From Candidatus Aenigmarchaeum subterraneum SCGC AAA011-O16 (GTDB lineage Archaea; Aenigmatarchaeota; Aenigmatarchaeia; Aenigmatarchaeales; Aenigmatarchaeaceae): DNA of 57,613 bases. Location: positions 1-57,613 of the forward strand of contig ASMQ01000001.1 of assembly GCA_000405245.1 (NCBI GenBank), written 5' to 3'. Position 1 is the first letter of the stretch, and each line of letters begins with the position of its first letter. Below, one piece after another: positions 36,380 through 43,943 of the stretch. The notes under the pieces were generated by a model that was not told the DNA's origin, did no database searches, and saw only the letters and a program-made list of their open reading frames with translations. The translations under genes and the position numbers were made by a program.

Positions 36380-37183
36380 TTGATTACTGTGACAGCTCAA
36401 GAATGGATAGACAATTCGACTCTTCTGTGGAAACCTTTTTGCGAACTCAAAGAAGCTGAGAAAGTCATAATTGGGATACCTTTCGGGGCTACACAAATCG
36501 GAGGACCGTCAAATACACATCATGCTCCGAATAGATTAAGAAATCTTTTCAGAACGAAGTTTTGGACATATGATTTCGAAAGGAAAGAGGACTTGCTCAA
36601 CAGAAAAATTTATGATCTGGGAAATATCAAGCCAGCAGAAAAATTTGATGTGCTTACCAAAAGAATTCAGGAGGTAGTGAACTGGGTGCTGAAACAAAAC
36701 CCGAGTGCCAAAATAATTACAATCGGCGGAGAACACACCGTAACCTTTCCTGTAGCGAAGACTCTGAGACCGAAGACACTTCTCTCGTTGGATGCACACC
36801 CAGATTTTGTAGATGAATATGAAGGGAATAAATATTCAATAGCATGTGTAATGCACAGGATTCATGAGCTGGGAACGAAAGTTTCTCTAAGAGGAATAAG
36901 GACAGCATCAGAAGATGAGCATGACTTCCTTGTAAAAAATAAAATTGACTGGAGACAGGACTTGAACTTCTCCGGGGATGTTGATTATCTTTCCATCGAT
37001 ATTGATGTTCTGGATCCAATATACGTGGGGACGAATGCTCCGGAGACTAACGGATTCAAGCCGATTGATGTTATAAATTTGATTAGAAAAATAAATTTCA
37101 AGCACTGCGACATCGTTGAGTGGAATCCTGATTTCGGATATCCCGCAGTCATAAGAATATTCAAAGAGCTGTTGTTGAAGTAG
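36380..37183 (+). CDS. Arginase/agmatinase-family hydrolase
   Basis: 267 residues. The Mn-binding motifs of the ureohydrolase family are in order: GGEHT (near 116), SLDAHPDF (near 136) and SIDIDVLDP (near 205), with a VEWNPDFG end motif (near 245). The first motif reads GGEH rather than GGDH, and the family has many members of different specificity (agmatinase, arginase, formiminoglutamase), so the substrate is left open. Starts TTG at 36380, about 25 bases after a TTTTTAAAC TATA-like box; GTG 36389 is an alternative. Cytosolic. Confidence 0.85.
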   Translation: MITVTAQEWIDNSTLLWKPFCELKEAEKVIIGIPFGATQIGGPSNTHHAPNRLRNLFRTKFWTYDFERKEDLLNRKIYDLGNIKPAEKFDVLTKRIQEVVNWVLKQNPSAKIITIGGEHTVTFPVAKTLRPKTLLSLDAHPDFVDEYEGNKYSIACVMHRIHELGTKVSLRGIRTASEDEHDFLVKNKIDWRQDLNFSGDVDYLSIDIDVLDPIYVGTNAPETNGFKPIDVINLIRKINFKHCDIVEWNPDFGYPAVIRIFKELLLK

Positions 37184-37206
37184 TGTTGCGGAAAATTATA
37201 AGAGCA

Positions 37207-37512
37207 CTAATAAGCTTCGACCGCAGCAGCTTCAGGTTCCCTCTCTTCTTCTGGCATGGACGGGGTTGTTATATGCTTGATTATAACAACGTCTCCAACA
37301 TTCTCTACAAGCTGGTATGGAATGACCACGCCTTTTTTCCCGCCGACCAGATTTGAGAGAAAAGAGCCTTTAGAAGCCTCTATAACAAGAGATCGCATCC
37401 TAAACTTTGCTAAATTAATTTCTATATCTGCTACCCTTCCGCAGTAAGCTCCCCTGTTTGTAAAAACATCTTTCCCGAACATCTCTGAAACGTTTTTTAC
37501 TGTTATTGCCAT
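37207..37512 (-). CDS. PRC-barrel domain protein
   Basis: 101 residues. A single PRC-barrel: VSEMFGKDVFTNRGAYCGRVADIE and RSLVIEASKGS, closed by GVVIPYQLVENVGDVVII. Such stand-alone barrels in archaea are proposed to act in RNA metabolism or, as CdpB-type proteins, in cell division; which one applies here cannot be told. The tail after residue 85 is acidic (PEEEREPEAAA). A textbook ribosome binding site GGAGGG (37519-37524) precedes the ATG. Confidence 0.88.
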   Translation of the reverse strand: MAITVKNVSEMFGKDVFTNRGAYCGRVADIEINLAKFRMRSLVIEASKGSFLSNLVGGKKGVVIPYQLVENVGDVVIIKHITTPSMPEEEREPEAAAVEAY

Positions 37513-37599
37513 TGCTATCCCTCCAAAATAAACAAATTTTCTGTAATAATTAAATGAGGAAACACATATATAAAGGTTGAGGGGAATTTAAAATTTGTG

Positions 37600-37682
37600 C
37601 TAGGGTGGCAGAATCAGGTAATGCGCCAGCCTGCTAAGTTGGTGCCCGAAAGGGCTTCTGGGTTCAAATCCCAGCCCTAGCG
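37600..37682 (+). tRNA. tRNA-Ser(GCT)
   Basis: Class II tRNA. Acceptor GCTAGGG pairs with CCCTAGC, discriminator G. The anticodon arm CCAGC-CTGCTAA-GTTGG gives anticodon GCT. The long variable arm (TGCCCGAAAGGGC region) and the T arm CTGGG-TTCAAAT-CCCAG are intact. CCA is not encoded. A TATA-like ATATATAAAGG lies about 25-35 bases upstream. No intron. Confidence 0.93.
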
Positions 37683-37693
37683 CCTTTTGTATT

Positions 37694-37777
37694 GGACCCG
37701 TAGTCTATCGGTAAATTTTCGATAAAGGACATCGCTCTCACACAGCGAAGGGCCAGGTTCAACTCCTGGCGGGTCCA
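37694..37777 (+). tRNA. tRNA-Val(CAC) with enlarged D-loop
   Basis: Acceptor GGACCCG/CGGGTCC, discriminator A. Anticodon arm TCGCT-CTCACAC-AGCGA gives CAC. T arm CCAGG-TTCAACT-CCTGG is normal. The D-loop (37707-37726) is 20 bases instead of 8-11 and contains the inverted repeat TATCG/CGATA (37706-37710, 37720-37724). This may be a ten-base mini-intron in the D-loop or a genuine extra hairpin. It starts 11 bases after tRNA-Ser and is probably cotranscribed with it. Confidence 0.9.
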
Positions 37778-37786
37778 CTTATTAAT

Positions 37787-38296
37787 CTATGCTATGTAAG
37801 TTGATGTTCCAAGCCTTTGTCTATCTAACTGTCTATTCAATTCAGAAGAAAGTCTTCCGTCAATACGAACTGGCAATCTGGCCAACATATCCTCATAGAG
37901 TGGTGAATCTGGTGGGAGAGAAGAAAATACATCATAGGAACCTTCAGGGATTAAAGCAGCTGCCGTTATCATTATTGGTTTATGTTCCTGAGAAAGTTTA
38001 CTAATCTTTTCAAGAAATCTTTCATAGCTGTTCATTTCCCAACCATTATTCATTATCTTTTCAATCACATCATCGCCAGCGCATACTTCATCACCAACAC
38101 CGACAAGATGATAACCGTGATGCGGTCCTCTCAAACCAGGGCGAATACTCTCAAGTTTTATTTGGTAGACCCTGTCTTGTCCTTTAGAATAAATAAAAAC
38201 ATCGAGCCTTCCTCTTTTATCAACTCCAGAAATAATTCTTTTTTCTCCTTTCAATCCTCTTATTTCTTCTAAAAGTTCACTAGCTGGCTGTGGCAT
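37787..38296 (-). CDS. Hypothetical soluble protein, 169 residues
   Basis: No family recognised. The first 60 residues have a DUF-like alternation (KGEKRIISGVDKRGRLDVFIYSK), then a His-rich turn GPHHGYHLVGVGDEVCAG and helical C-terminal half. No signal peptide or membrane segment. It lies between the tRNA pair and tRNA-Glu on the opposite strand, with tRNA genes on both sides. Function unknown. Confidence 0.65.
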   Translation of the reverse strand: MPQPASELLEEIRGLKGEKRIISGVDKRGRLDVFIYSKGQDRVYQIKLESIRPGLRGPHHGYHLVGVGDEVCAGDDVIEKIMNNGWEMNSYERFLEKISKLSQEHKPIMITAAALIPEGSYDVFSSLPPDSPLYEDMLARLPVRIDGRLSSELNRQLDRQRLGTSTYIA

Positions 38297-38350
38297 GAAA
38301 ATAACTTAGAAATAAAGATATTTAAGCTACTGTTAAGAACTTTCTTACAT

Positions 38351-38464
38351 GCTCCTGTCGTCCAGTCCGGTCAAGGACGGTGGCCCTTCGAATTCTTTTC
38401 GAAGGATATGATCAAAGATGATTGAGGAAAGCCACAAACCGGGGTTCAAATCCCCGCGGGAGCA
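38351..38464 (+). tRNA. tRNA-Glu(TTC) with intron 38391-38429
   Basis: Acceptor GCTCCTG/CGGGAGC, discriminator A, D arm GTCC/GGAC and T arm CGGGG-TTCAAAT-CCCCG. The anticodon stem GTGGC/GCCAC is split by a 39-base insert at the canonical site between positions 37 and 38. The spliced loop reads CCTTCGA, so the anticodon is TTC and position 33 is C rather than the near-universal U. The anticodon region CCTTCGAA pairs perfectly with TTCGAAGG inside the intron, as expected for a bulge-helix-bulge substrate. Promoter-like ATATTTAAGC lies about 30 bases upstream. Confidence 0.85.
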
Positions 38465-38469
38465 CCTTT

Positions 38470-39018
38470 TTATTTAGAAAAGGATTCCAGAATTATCTCT
38501 TTCACAGGACCAGGAACAAGCTGTTTCCATTTATTGTCTCCGGAGAAAATACTCTTCCTTATCATACCTGCGGAGTAATCGAACCCATTATTCCCGAAAA
38601 CTTTGTGCTCCACATAATTATACCCAAGTTTTTTAATCATCTTATTTCTCATTCTGTCTCTTTTATTTTTTACAGCAACAAAGAATTCTATTTCGCTTGA
38701 AGGAAATGGTAAATTAGATTCAAATTTGTTTTTTGTATAAAGGTTTGGCGGATAAAACTTGAATATTTCTACGTTATCAATTTTTTCTTCTTTCAAAGTC
38801 TTTTCAACCATTTTTTTGACTGTTATAAAGGAAAAGGGGTTGCTTTTCTTGGAAAACATATCCATGTCAAAAATCCTTTTCTTGTTTTTGATGTCCTCTA
38901 ATCTTGGAGTGAATATCCCTACTCCTATTTTTTCATATTTCTTTGACGCCTTTTTAATTGCTAACAAATGACCTTTGTGAAAAGGTTGAAATCTCCCTAC
39001 AATAATTCCGTACTTCAT
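38470..39018 (-). CDS. nadM: Nicotinamide-nucleotide adenylyltransferase
   Basis: 182 residues, archaeal NadM type. It joins NMN and ATP to make NAD. The nucleotidyltransferase signature GRFQPFHKGHL (8-18) is complete. The C-terminal family motif is variant: YSAGMIRKSIFSGDNKWKQLVP instead of ISGTxIR. Extra basic residues lie in the middle (KKSNPFSF, KNKRDRMRNKM). Cytosolic. Its 3' end is six bases from tRNA-Glu. The specificity for NMN rather than another nucleotide is based on the family resemblance. Confidence 0.82.
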   Translation of the reverse strand: MKYGIIVGRFQPFHKGHLLAIKKASKKYEKIGVGIFTPRLEDIKNKKRIFDMDMFSKKSNPFSFITVKKMVEKTLKEEKIDNVEIFKFYPPNLYTKNKFESNLPFPSSEIEFFVAVKNKRDRMRNKMIKKLGYNYVEHKVFGNNGFDYSAGMIRKSIFSGDNKWKQLVPGPVKEIILESFSK

Positions 39019-39096
39019 AAAGAACTTAATATAGAACTGAGGTTTAAATTCTTAACGAAAAGCTTTTTATTAGGCCTAAAACATATAATAACAATT

Positions 39097-39103
39097 AGGA
39101 GGT
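39097..39103 (+). promoter_or_regulatory. Strong ribosome binding site of the histone-like gene
   Basis: AGGAGGT eight bases before the ATG at 39111 is a near-perfect Shine-Dalgarno sequence, stronger than at almost any other gene here, which argues for high expression and for this start. Confidence 0.7.
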
Positions 39104-39110
39104 GTTTTTG

Positions 39111-39275
39111 ATGGGTTTGGTTGTTAAGAACGCTATAAAGAGATCTGTCAAAGGAATGAGATTTTCTGGGGACTTTTTCAAGGCTTTGGACAAATATGTG
39201 GCTGAAAAGGTTCAAAATGCAGCCAGAAGAGCAAAAGCCAACGGAAGAGCTACTTGCAGACCGCATGATTTGTAA
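39111..39275 (+). CDS. Short histone-fold protein, 54 residues
   Basis: Begins MGLVVKNAIKRSVKG and ends RATCRPHDL. The pattern fits a histone fold: a short first helix, a long central helix (SGDFFKALDKYVAEKVQNAARRAKANG) and the RAT-x-RP-HDL end, which matches the usual R-T-V-x-x-D-D-L of archaeal histones and of the DUF1931-like group. At 54 residues it is shorter than the typical 65-70. Basic, no signal peptide. Likely a DNA-binding chromosomal protein. A convergent ORF on the other strand is only its shadow. Confidence 0.78.
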   Translation: MGLVVKNAIKRSVKGMRFSGDFFKALDKYVAEKVQNAARRAKANGRATCRPHDL

Positions 39276-39341
39276 ATTTTAGCTTTTCTTTTTCGTTTTA
39301 ATAGATAATTTTATATCATTCTAGAATCTAGTCTTCTTTAC

Positions 39342-39458
39342 GCGGGGGTAGCGAAGCACGGTCAAACGCGCTAGACTCAAGCCTGCTTGAGTTTTGATTC
39401 AAGATGAAAGATATCTAGTCCCTTAGTGGGTTCGCAGGTTCGAATCCTGCCCCCCGCA
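39342..39458 (+). tRNA. tRNA-Leu(CAA) with intron 39382-39412
   Basis: Class II tRNA. Acceptor GCGGGGG/CCCCCGC, discriminator A. The anticodon stem CTAGA/TCTAG is interrupted by a 31-base insert between positions 37 and 38; the spliced loop CTCAAGA carries anticodon CAA. CTCAAG in the loop pairs with CTTGAG in the intron. Variable arm CCC-TTAGT-GGG and T arm GCAGG-TTCGAAT-CCTGC are normal. TATA-like TTTATATC lies about 25-35 bases upstream. CCA is not encoded. Confidence 0.88.
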
Positions 39459-39461
39459 CCA

Positions 39462-39896
39462 TCATTTTATCTTGGGACTGATACCGGTGAACAAATCTAG
39501 AAATACTGGTGTGAGCAAATCTAGAAATGAACCTTCACAATAATCTTTAATATCAGCAGGTTCTAAGTCCATTTCTAGATTTGTTACGTTCCGTGGAAGT
39601 TTACAAAGTAGATAGAGTTCATTATATGATTTTCCGGTTCTATTGTTTATTGCTTGCAACACTTGGTCAATTCCAGGACCTTCCACTTTCTCGTATACAA
39701 CACATCTATCATTTTCTAAACCTCTTATTTCTAAATATGCAGTATAATTTTTGGAAAAAGGAAATGTACCTTTGGCTCCTGAACATTCCTTAAAAGAGGC
39801 ATCTAAACATTGTTTGTCATCACCACAATCCTTTAAAAAAATGCCAGCACAGGCGCTGACAGTTACTACTGCCAACAATAATAAATAAAATTTCAT
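39462..39896 (-). CDS. Secreted lipoprotein-like protein, 144 residues
   Basis: Signal peptide of about 15 residues ending VTVSACAG, which resembles a lipobox. The mature part has six further cysteines (CGDDKQC, FKECSG, RCVVY, LLCKL, YCEGS), suggesting disulphide bonds outside the cell. NxT sequons are present but sparse. No family recognised. It ends four bases from tRNA-Leu on the opposite strand. Function unknown. Confidence 0.65.
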   Translation of the reverse strand: MKFYLLLLAVVTVSACAGIFLKDCGDDKQCLDASFKECSGAKGTFPFSKNYTAYLEIRGLENDRCVVYEKVEGPGIDQVLQAINNRTGKSYNELYLLCKLPRNVTNLEMDLEPADIKDYCEGSFLDLLTPVFLDLFTGISPKIK

Positions 39897-39910
39897 ACAG
39901 TATACTCTAT

Positions 39911-39918
39911 TTTATAAA
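39911..39918 (+). promoter_or_regulatory. TATA box of the lipoate ligase operon
   Basis: TTTATAAA about 31-38 bases before ATG 39949, which is preferred over TTG 39928 because TTG would fall inside the promoter-to-start interval. Confidence 0.5.
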
Positions 39919-39948
39919 CTTATATAATTGGTAGATTCAATAATTGTT

Positions 39949-40239
39949 ATGAGAGGATTCGCTTCTAAGAAAATCGTCGGTGGAAAGTTAGTTAAAGTGA
40001 ATGTGGACTGTGGCTATATAATAAACGACATTAACATCTCCGGAGACTTTTTCATGCATCCTGAGGAAGGTCTGTTCGAAATAGAACATGCTTTGCACGG
40101 AATACACCCTGCTGATTCTGTAGACAGAATCGAAAGAATAATCAAAGAGACTGCTGAAAAGCACAATATTGAAATGGTCGGTGTTGATTCTAGAGCTATG
40201 GCTGAAGCGATCAAAGAAGCGATTGTAAAGAGTGAATAG
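39949..40239 (+). CDS. lplB: Lipoate-protein ligase, C-terminal subunit
   Basis: 96 residues from ATG 39949. Small archaeal partner of LplA: MRGFASKKIVGGKLVKVNVD opens the fold, then GDFFMHPEEGLFEIEHALHG and a final helix pair. In Thermoplasma-type systems LplB is needed for LplA to form lipoyl-AMP and to load lipoate onto E2. LplA follows with one base between the genes, so they are one operon. It sits beside the E2 gene that carries the lipoyl domain. Confidence 0.85.
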   Translation: MRGFASKKIVGGKLVKVNVDCGYIINDINISGDFFMHPEEGLFEIEHALHGIHPADSVDRIERIIKETAEKHNIEMVGVDSRAMAEAIKEAIVKSE

Positions 40240-40240
40240 A

Positions 40241-40984
40241 ATGCAATGGAGAATTATTCCTGTTGAAGTCCACTCCCCACAGATGAATATGGCTTTGGAT
40301 GAATCTTGTATAGAGCATGTTGCAAATGGTGCTTCGCCTACTGTCCGATTCTATGATTACGATAATCATGCTGCAATAATCGGCTTCTTCCAAAAAATGC
40401 ATGAAGAGGTTGATGTCGAGTTTTGCAGGATGAATGACATACATTGCGTGAGAAGGATAACTGGTGGCGGAGCAATGTATCTGGACAAAGACGGGGCAAT
40501 AACCTATTCTGTGGTTGCTCCGGAGCACATGCTTCCTAAGAATATTCACGATTCTTACAGAGAAGTTTCTCAATGGGTAATCAATGGACTAAGAAAAATT
40601 GGAATAGAATCTGAATTCAAACCAATAAATGACATCACAATCAACGGGAGGAAGGTTTCTGGTTCAGCCTTGACCAAAAAGAAAAATGTGGTGATGGTCC
40701 ATGGCACAATACTTTATTCTCTAGATGTCGAAAGAATGTTCCGGGTTTTGAAGGTTCCTAAGGAAAAAATATCTGACAAGATGATTAAAGACGTTAAGGA
40801 AAGGGTAACTTCTATCCTAGATCACACTTCTATCAATAGAGAGGATGTCTATAGAGTTTTGCAGAACTCTTTCAGTGAAAATAAAGAGCATGTCATTGGA
40901 CAGTGGAACCAAGAAGAACTAGAGAGAGCAAGGGAACTAGTAGAAAGTAAATATAAAAGTGAAGACTGGGTATTCAGGCGGTAG
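40241..40984 (+). CDS. lplA: Lipoate-protein ligase A, catalytic subunit
   Basis: 247 residues from ATG 40241. It attaches lipoate to the lysine of lipoyl domains. Family motifs are RRITGGGAMYLD (about 70-82), NDITINGRKVSGSA with the conserved lysine (about 128-141) and HGTILYSLD. Like other archaeal LplA it lacks the C-terminal domain, which is supplied by LplB upstream. The target is presumably E2 at 41653-42969. Its 3' end overlaps the convergent HAD gene by 11 bases. A GTG start at 40232 is possible but less likely. Confidence 0.9.
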   Translation: MQWRIIPVEVHSPQMNMALDESCIEHVANGASPTVRFYDYDNHAAIIGFFQKMHEEVDVEFCRMNDIHCVRRITGGGAMYLDKDGAITYSVVAPEHMLPKNIHDSYREVSQWVINGLRKIGIESEFKPINDITINGRKVSGSALTKKKNVVMVHGTILYSLDVERMFRVLKVPKEKISDKMIKDVKERVTSILDHTSINREDVYRVLQNSFSENKEHVIGQWNQEELERARELVESKYKSEDWVFRR

Positions 40985-41615
40985 CTGTTTCTTTTTGCAG
41001 AATATCGACAACTTCTCCCAAATCTTTGGCAACGTAGTCAACCTTACCTTCTAGTTTTGGATTTCTGAAACCTATTGATAAACCTGCTATTTCGAGCATG
41101 TCAAGATCATGTATGCTGTCAGACAGAGCAACACACTCTTCCAAAGGAGTTGTCAACACTGAAGCTATATTTTTCACTATTTTTGCTTTGCCTTCCAGCG
41201 GAACCACACAAATCGGTTTCCCGGTTATTCTACCATCAGGTCCGACTTCAACACCATTACCAAACCAATAATCAGCTCCCAATCTCATAGCAATATCTTC
41301 TGCATGAAAATCCAAACCGGCTGTGACTATTGCTGTTTTCATGCCAACATTTTTCAAGTAACCAAATAAAAGTTCGGCATTCTCTCTTAGGTGGTAGTTT
41401 AAAACAACTTCTTTGACTTCATCATAGGTTGGATTTTCCCACACACTCAAATCTTTTCTCATCCATTCTAAATAATCTATTTTGCCCTCTCTGAATGCTT
41501 TATAATGCGCATCAGAATGGTGCATCGTTCCAAAGTGTTTATGCAGAGTCCACCATGCGCTGTCCTCTTCTGTTAAAGTCCCGTCTAAGTCCGAAACAAA
41601 TAATTTGTATTTCAT
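40974..41615 (-). CDS. HAD-family phosphatase, SerB-like
   Basis: 213 residues. HAD motif I is VSDLDGTLT (Asp nucleophile and general acid, 8-16), motif II is IVTAG (near 95), lysine in GKAKI (near 142) and motif IV is ALSDSIHDLDML (near 165). The helical cap between motifs I and II is like phosphoserine phosphatase. Substrate is not determined by sequence; a small phosphomonoester is likely. It lies between lplA and E2. Confidence 0.82.
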   Translation of the reverse strand: MKYKLFVSDLDGTLTEEDSAWWTLHKHFGTMHHSDAHYKAFREGKIDYLEWMRKDLSVWENPTYDEVKEVVLNYHLRENAELLFGYLKNVGMKTAIVTAGLDFHAEDIAMRLGADYWFGNGVEVGPDGRITGKPICVVPLEGKAKIVKNIASVLTTPLEECVALSDSIHDLDMLEIAGLSIGFRNPKLEGKVDYVAKDLGEVVDILQKETATA

Positions 41616-41652
41616 AGAAATTTATAGAAAGTTAAACTTTAAATATCCTAGA

Positions 41653-42969
41653 TTACTCTACCAGCAACAAATCAATATCTTCCAAATATTTCTTGAAAGC
41701 ATTCACAAACCTTGCTGCGTCAGCTCCGTCATTCACCCTATGATCAAAAGTCAGAGCAATGGGGAGGACTTTCCGAATTCTTATTTCACCGTCGATGACC
41801 AAAGGTTTGTCGTAGATTCTTCCTATCCCAAGGATTGCGACATCAGGCATGTTGATAATCGGAGTTCCCCATATCCCTCCTATTGCTCCGTAATTCGTTA
41901 TTGTAAAAGTATTTCCTTTCAAATCAGCTAGATCCAGCTCTCTTTTCTGAGCTTTGTCAGCCAATTCCTGAACCTCTTTAGCCAAATCCAAAATACTTTT
42001 CTGTTCAGCAATCTTGACGACCGGAACAATCAAACCATCGTCTGTCGCGACAGCTATTCCTATGTTGTAATATTTTTTGACCATGATTTCTTCATGTTCC
42101 TCGTCTAGAGAAGAATTGAATCTTGGGAATTCTTTTAACGCAGAGATCAAAGCTTTGATAATGAAAGGCATGAATGTCAAGTGGACTCCTTTCTTCTCAG
42201 CATCTACTTTGTGCTTTTCCCTGTGACTCCATAATTCTGTGACATCTGCTTCGTCAAAATGAGAGACGGCAGCGTTCTGCAAATGGGATTCGACCATTCT
42301 TTTTGCAATAACTTTTCTCACACCTTTCAGAGGAATGTGATCTACATAACCGTACATGTCATATTTTTTGATAATCTTAGCACCTGTCTGTTGAACTTCT
42401 TGAGGTCTTTTTTCTCCGACATGCTCCGCATATCTCCTGACATCCTCTTCGGTTATTCTTCCTTCGGAACCTGTTCCTCTGATTTTCGACAAATCTGCAT
42501 TCAATTCTCTTGCCAGTCTCCTAACGGCGGGGACAGCTAAGATTTCCGGAGCAGCTTCTGTCGGAGTGACATGTTTAGCTAAATGCTTATTATAAGAAAA
42601 ATCATCAGTAAATTTCGCTCCGCAATATTTACAAAACAGTTCCTTTTCTTCAGCATCAGGTATTTCGCCGACGACCCCATAAGCTTTCTTGGCTTCTGCA
42701 GGAGGTTTTGCTGGAGAGACTGGTCTCTCCCCTGCCTCTCCGATTGTAGCGAGAACCTCTCCGACACGTATTGTGTCCCCTTCCCTATGATACAATTTCA
42801 GAACTGTCCCAGTTCGCGGAGAAGGCACCTCGACAACAGCTTTTGCTGTCTCGACTTTGCAGATAGAATCATGTTCTTTTACTTTATCTCCTTCCTTCAC
42901 GAGCCATTGGACTAATTCCCCTTCAGTCAATCCTTCGCCCAAATCAGGAAGCTTGAAATCGAAAGGCAT
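41653..42969 (-). CDS. pdhC: 2-oxo acid dehydrogenase E2 (dihydrolipoamide acyltransferase) with C2H2 finger
   Basis: 438 residues. Lipoyl domain 1-78 with Lys43 in ETAKAVVEV; a linker holding a C2H2 zinc finger (Cys113, Cys116, His129, His133; C-x2-C-x12-H-x3-H); E1/E3-binding domain about 143-180 (VPAVRRLARELN and GRITEEDVRRYA); catalytic domain about 205-438 with His410 and Asp414 in FDHRVNDG. It transfers the acetyl group to CoA in the pyruvate dehydrogenase-type complex. The finger is not part of the usual E2. TATA-like box about 22-30 bases before the ATG. E1 genes lie 2.7 kb away; E3 was not found here. Confidence 0.93.
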   Translation of the reverse strand: MPFDFKLPDLGEGLTEGELVQWLVKEGDKVKEHDSICKVETAKAVVEVPSPRTGTVLKLYHREGDTIRVGEVLATIGEAGERPVSPAKPPAEAKKAYGVVGEIPDAEEKELFCKYCGAKFTDDFSYNKHLAKHVTPTEAAPEILAVPAVRRLARELNADLSKIRGTGSEGRITEEDVRRYAEHVGEKRPQEVQQTGAKIIKKYDMYGYVDHIPLKGVRKVIAKRMVESHLQNAAVSHFDEADVTELWSHREKHKVDAEKKGVHLTFMPFIIKALISALKEFPRFNSSLDEEHEEIMVKKYYNIGIAVATDDGLIVPVVKIAEQKSILDLAKEVQELADKAQKRELDLADLKGNTFTITNYGAIGGIWGTPIINMPDVAILGIGRIYDKPLVIDGEIRIRKVLPIALTFDHRVNDGADAARFVNAFKKYLEDIDLLLVE

Positions 42970-43023
42970 GAGAAACTATTCGGAAGCACACAATATAAAT
43001 TTCACCATAGACACAATTAAATG

Positions 43024-43031
43024 GATTTAAA
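43024..43031 (+). promoter_or_regulatory. TATA box before 43056
   Basis: GATTTAAATAG-type box 25-32 bases before the ATG at 43056, a clean example of the leaderless pattern. Confidence 0.5.
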
Positions 43032-43055
43032 TAGTTTTCTATTCATAAAGAAAAT

Positions 43056-43691
43056 ATGGCTGTTCAAGCTATGCAGACGGTCGCAGACTCTATACCGTAT
43101 TTTCCAGTTGAGGGGGCTTCTATAAGAGACCCGTTTAATGGCGAACTTACATTGGAGCCTACACTCAGGACTACAACACACCCTATTCTTGGCAGGATCA
43201 GACTCACATATCATGATACTTTACTTTTGCATATAGCAAATCGTGCTTACTCAATGCTGAAGCCTTATCGTTTGCCAGCGGATGGTAGACTAAAAACTGT
43301 AAAGAGACTAGACGTTGCACGCACAAGATTCGAAGGTCAGTATAAAGTTGACGGAAGAGAGGAGCTCATAGGATTGGTCCTACAAGAAAATGTAAAATCA
43401 GGGAAAGGTTCTCCTGTTTACGACGCTAGTTTAGAGGTAATTGGAGAAGGCATCTATACAAGTGTTAAAGGTAAAAGTAACTTAGATTCCAGAATCAAAC
43501 CTATATGGAAAGGCGTGTTGATTAGAATAGAAAAGGTACCGCTTGGAGAGCCTCTTGATGGAGCGGTTGTTGCCGAGACTATTGCAGTGAAACCTTCGCC
43601 TATGGAAGCACATGATTGGGTGAGAGGAGAGCAAGATTATTTGAACAAATTTGTCAAAGAAGTGCTAAAAGGATTTGAAGGAAAAATATAA
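43056..43691 (+). CDS. Hypothetical protein, 211 residues
   Basis: I do not recognise the family. No signal peptide or membrane segment. The N-terminal third is mixed; the middle looks like a beta barrel or hot-dog-like fold (RTRFEGQYKVDGREELIGLV, then SLEVIGEGIYTSVKGKS). The end is helical. It ends one base before the convergent pterin dehydratase. Function unknown. Confidence 0.6.
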   Translation: MAVQAMQTVADSIPYFPVEGASIRDPFNGELTLEPTLRTTTHPILGRIRLTYHDTLLLHIANRAYSMLKPYRLPADGRLKTVKRLDVARTRFEGQYKVDGREELIGLVLQENVKSGKGSPVYDASLEVIGEGIYTSVKGKSNLDSRIKPIWKGVLIRIEKVPLGEPLDGAVVAETIAVKPSPMEAHDWVRGEQDYLNKFVKEVLKGFEGKI

Positions 43692-43943
43692 TCAAGAATT
43701 CTTAATTTTGTTTATCAGTTTTGCTAATTTGAAATCTCTATTTGTGATTTTATAACCGGCATCATGTGTTGTGGTCCTAATTATTACTTGATTCCATTTC
43801 TGCATTATTATGTCTGGGTGGTGCTGGATTCTTTCAGCTATTCTACCAACTTTATTCACAAATCTCAAAGCCTCTTTAAAATCTTTAAAAATGAATTTCC
43901 TTTTCAAATATCTGCCGGATTTTCTCCATCCTTCTACTTTCAT
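43692..43943 (-). CDS. Pterin-4a-carbinolamine dehydratase
   Basis: 83 residues from ATG 43943. The family motif is intact: RIQHHPDI (first His pair), then the family's TTHDAG and TNRDFKLAKLI. The enzyme dehydrates a 4a-hydroxypterin; stand-alone archaeal copies may also serve molybdopterin-related chemistry. The start is the downstream ATG because it forms an ATGA overlap with the stop of the hydrolase upstream (43940-43942) and has GGTGAG eight bases before it. Confidence 0.87.
   Translation of the reverse strand: MKVEGWRKSGRYLKRKFIFKDFKEALRFVNKVGRIAERIQHHPDIIMQKWNQVIIRTTTHDAGYKITNRDFKLAKLINKIKNS

Noticed and set aside
39015-39266. ORF opposite the histone-like gene
   Set aside because: Antisense shadow without start signal; the plus-strand gene has a strong ribosome site and a histone pattern.
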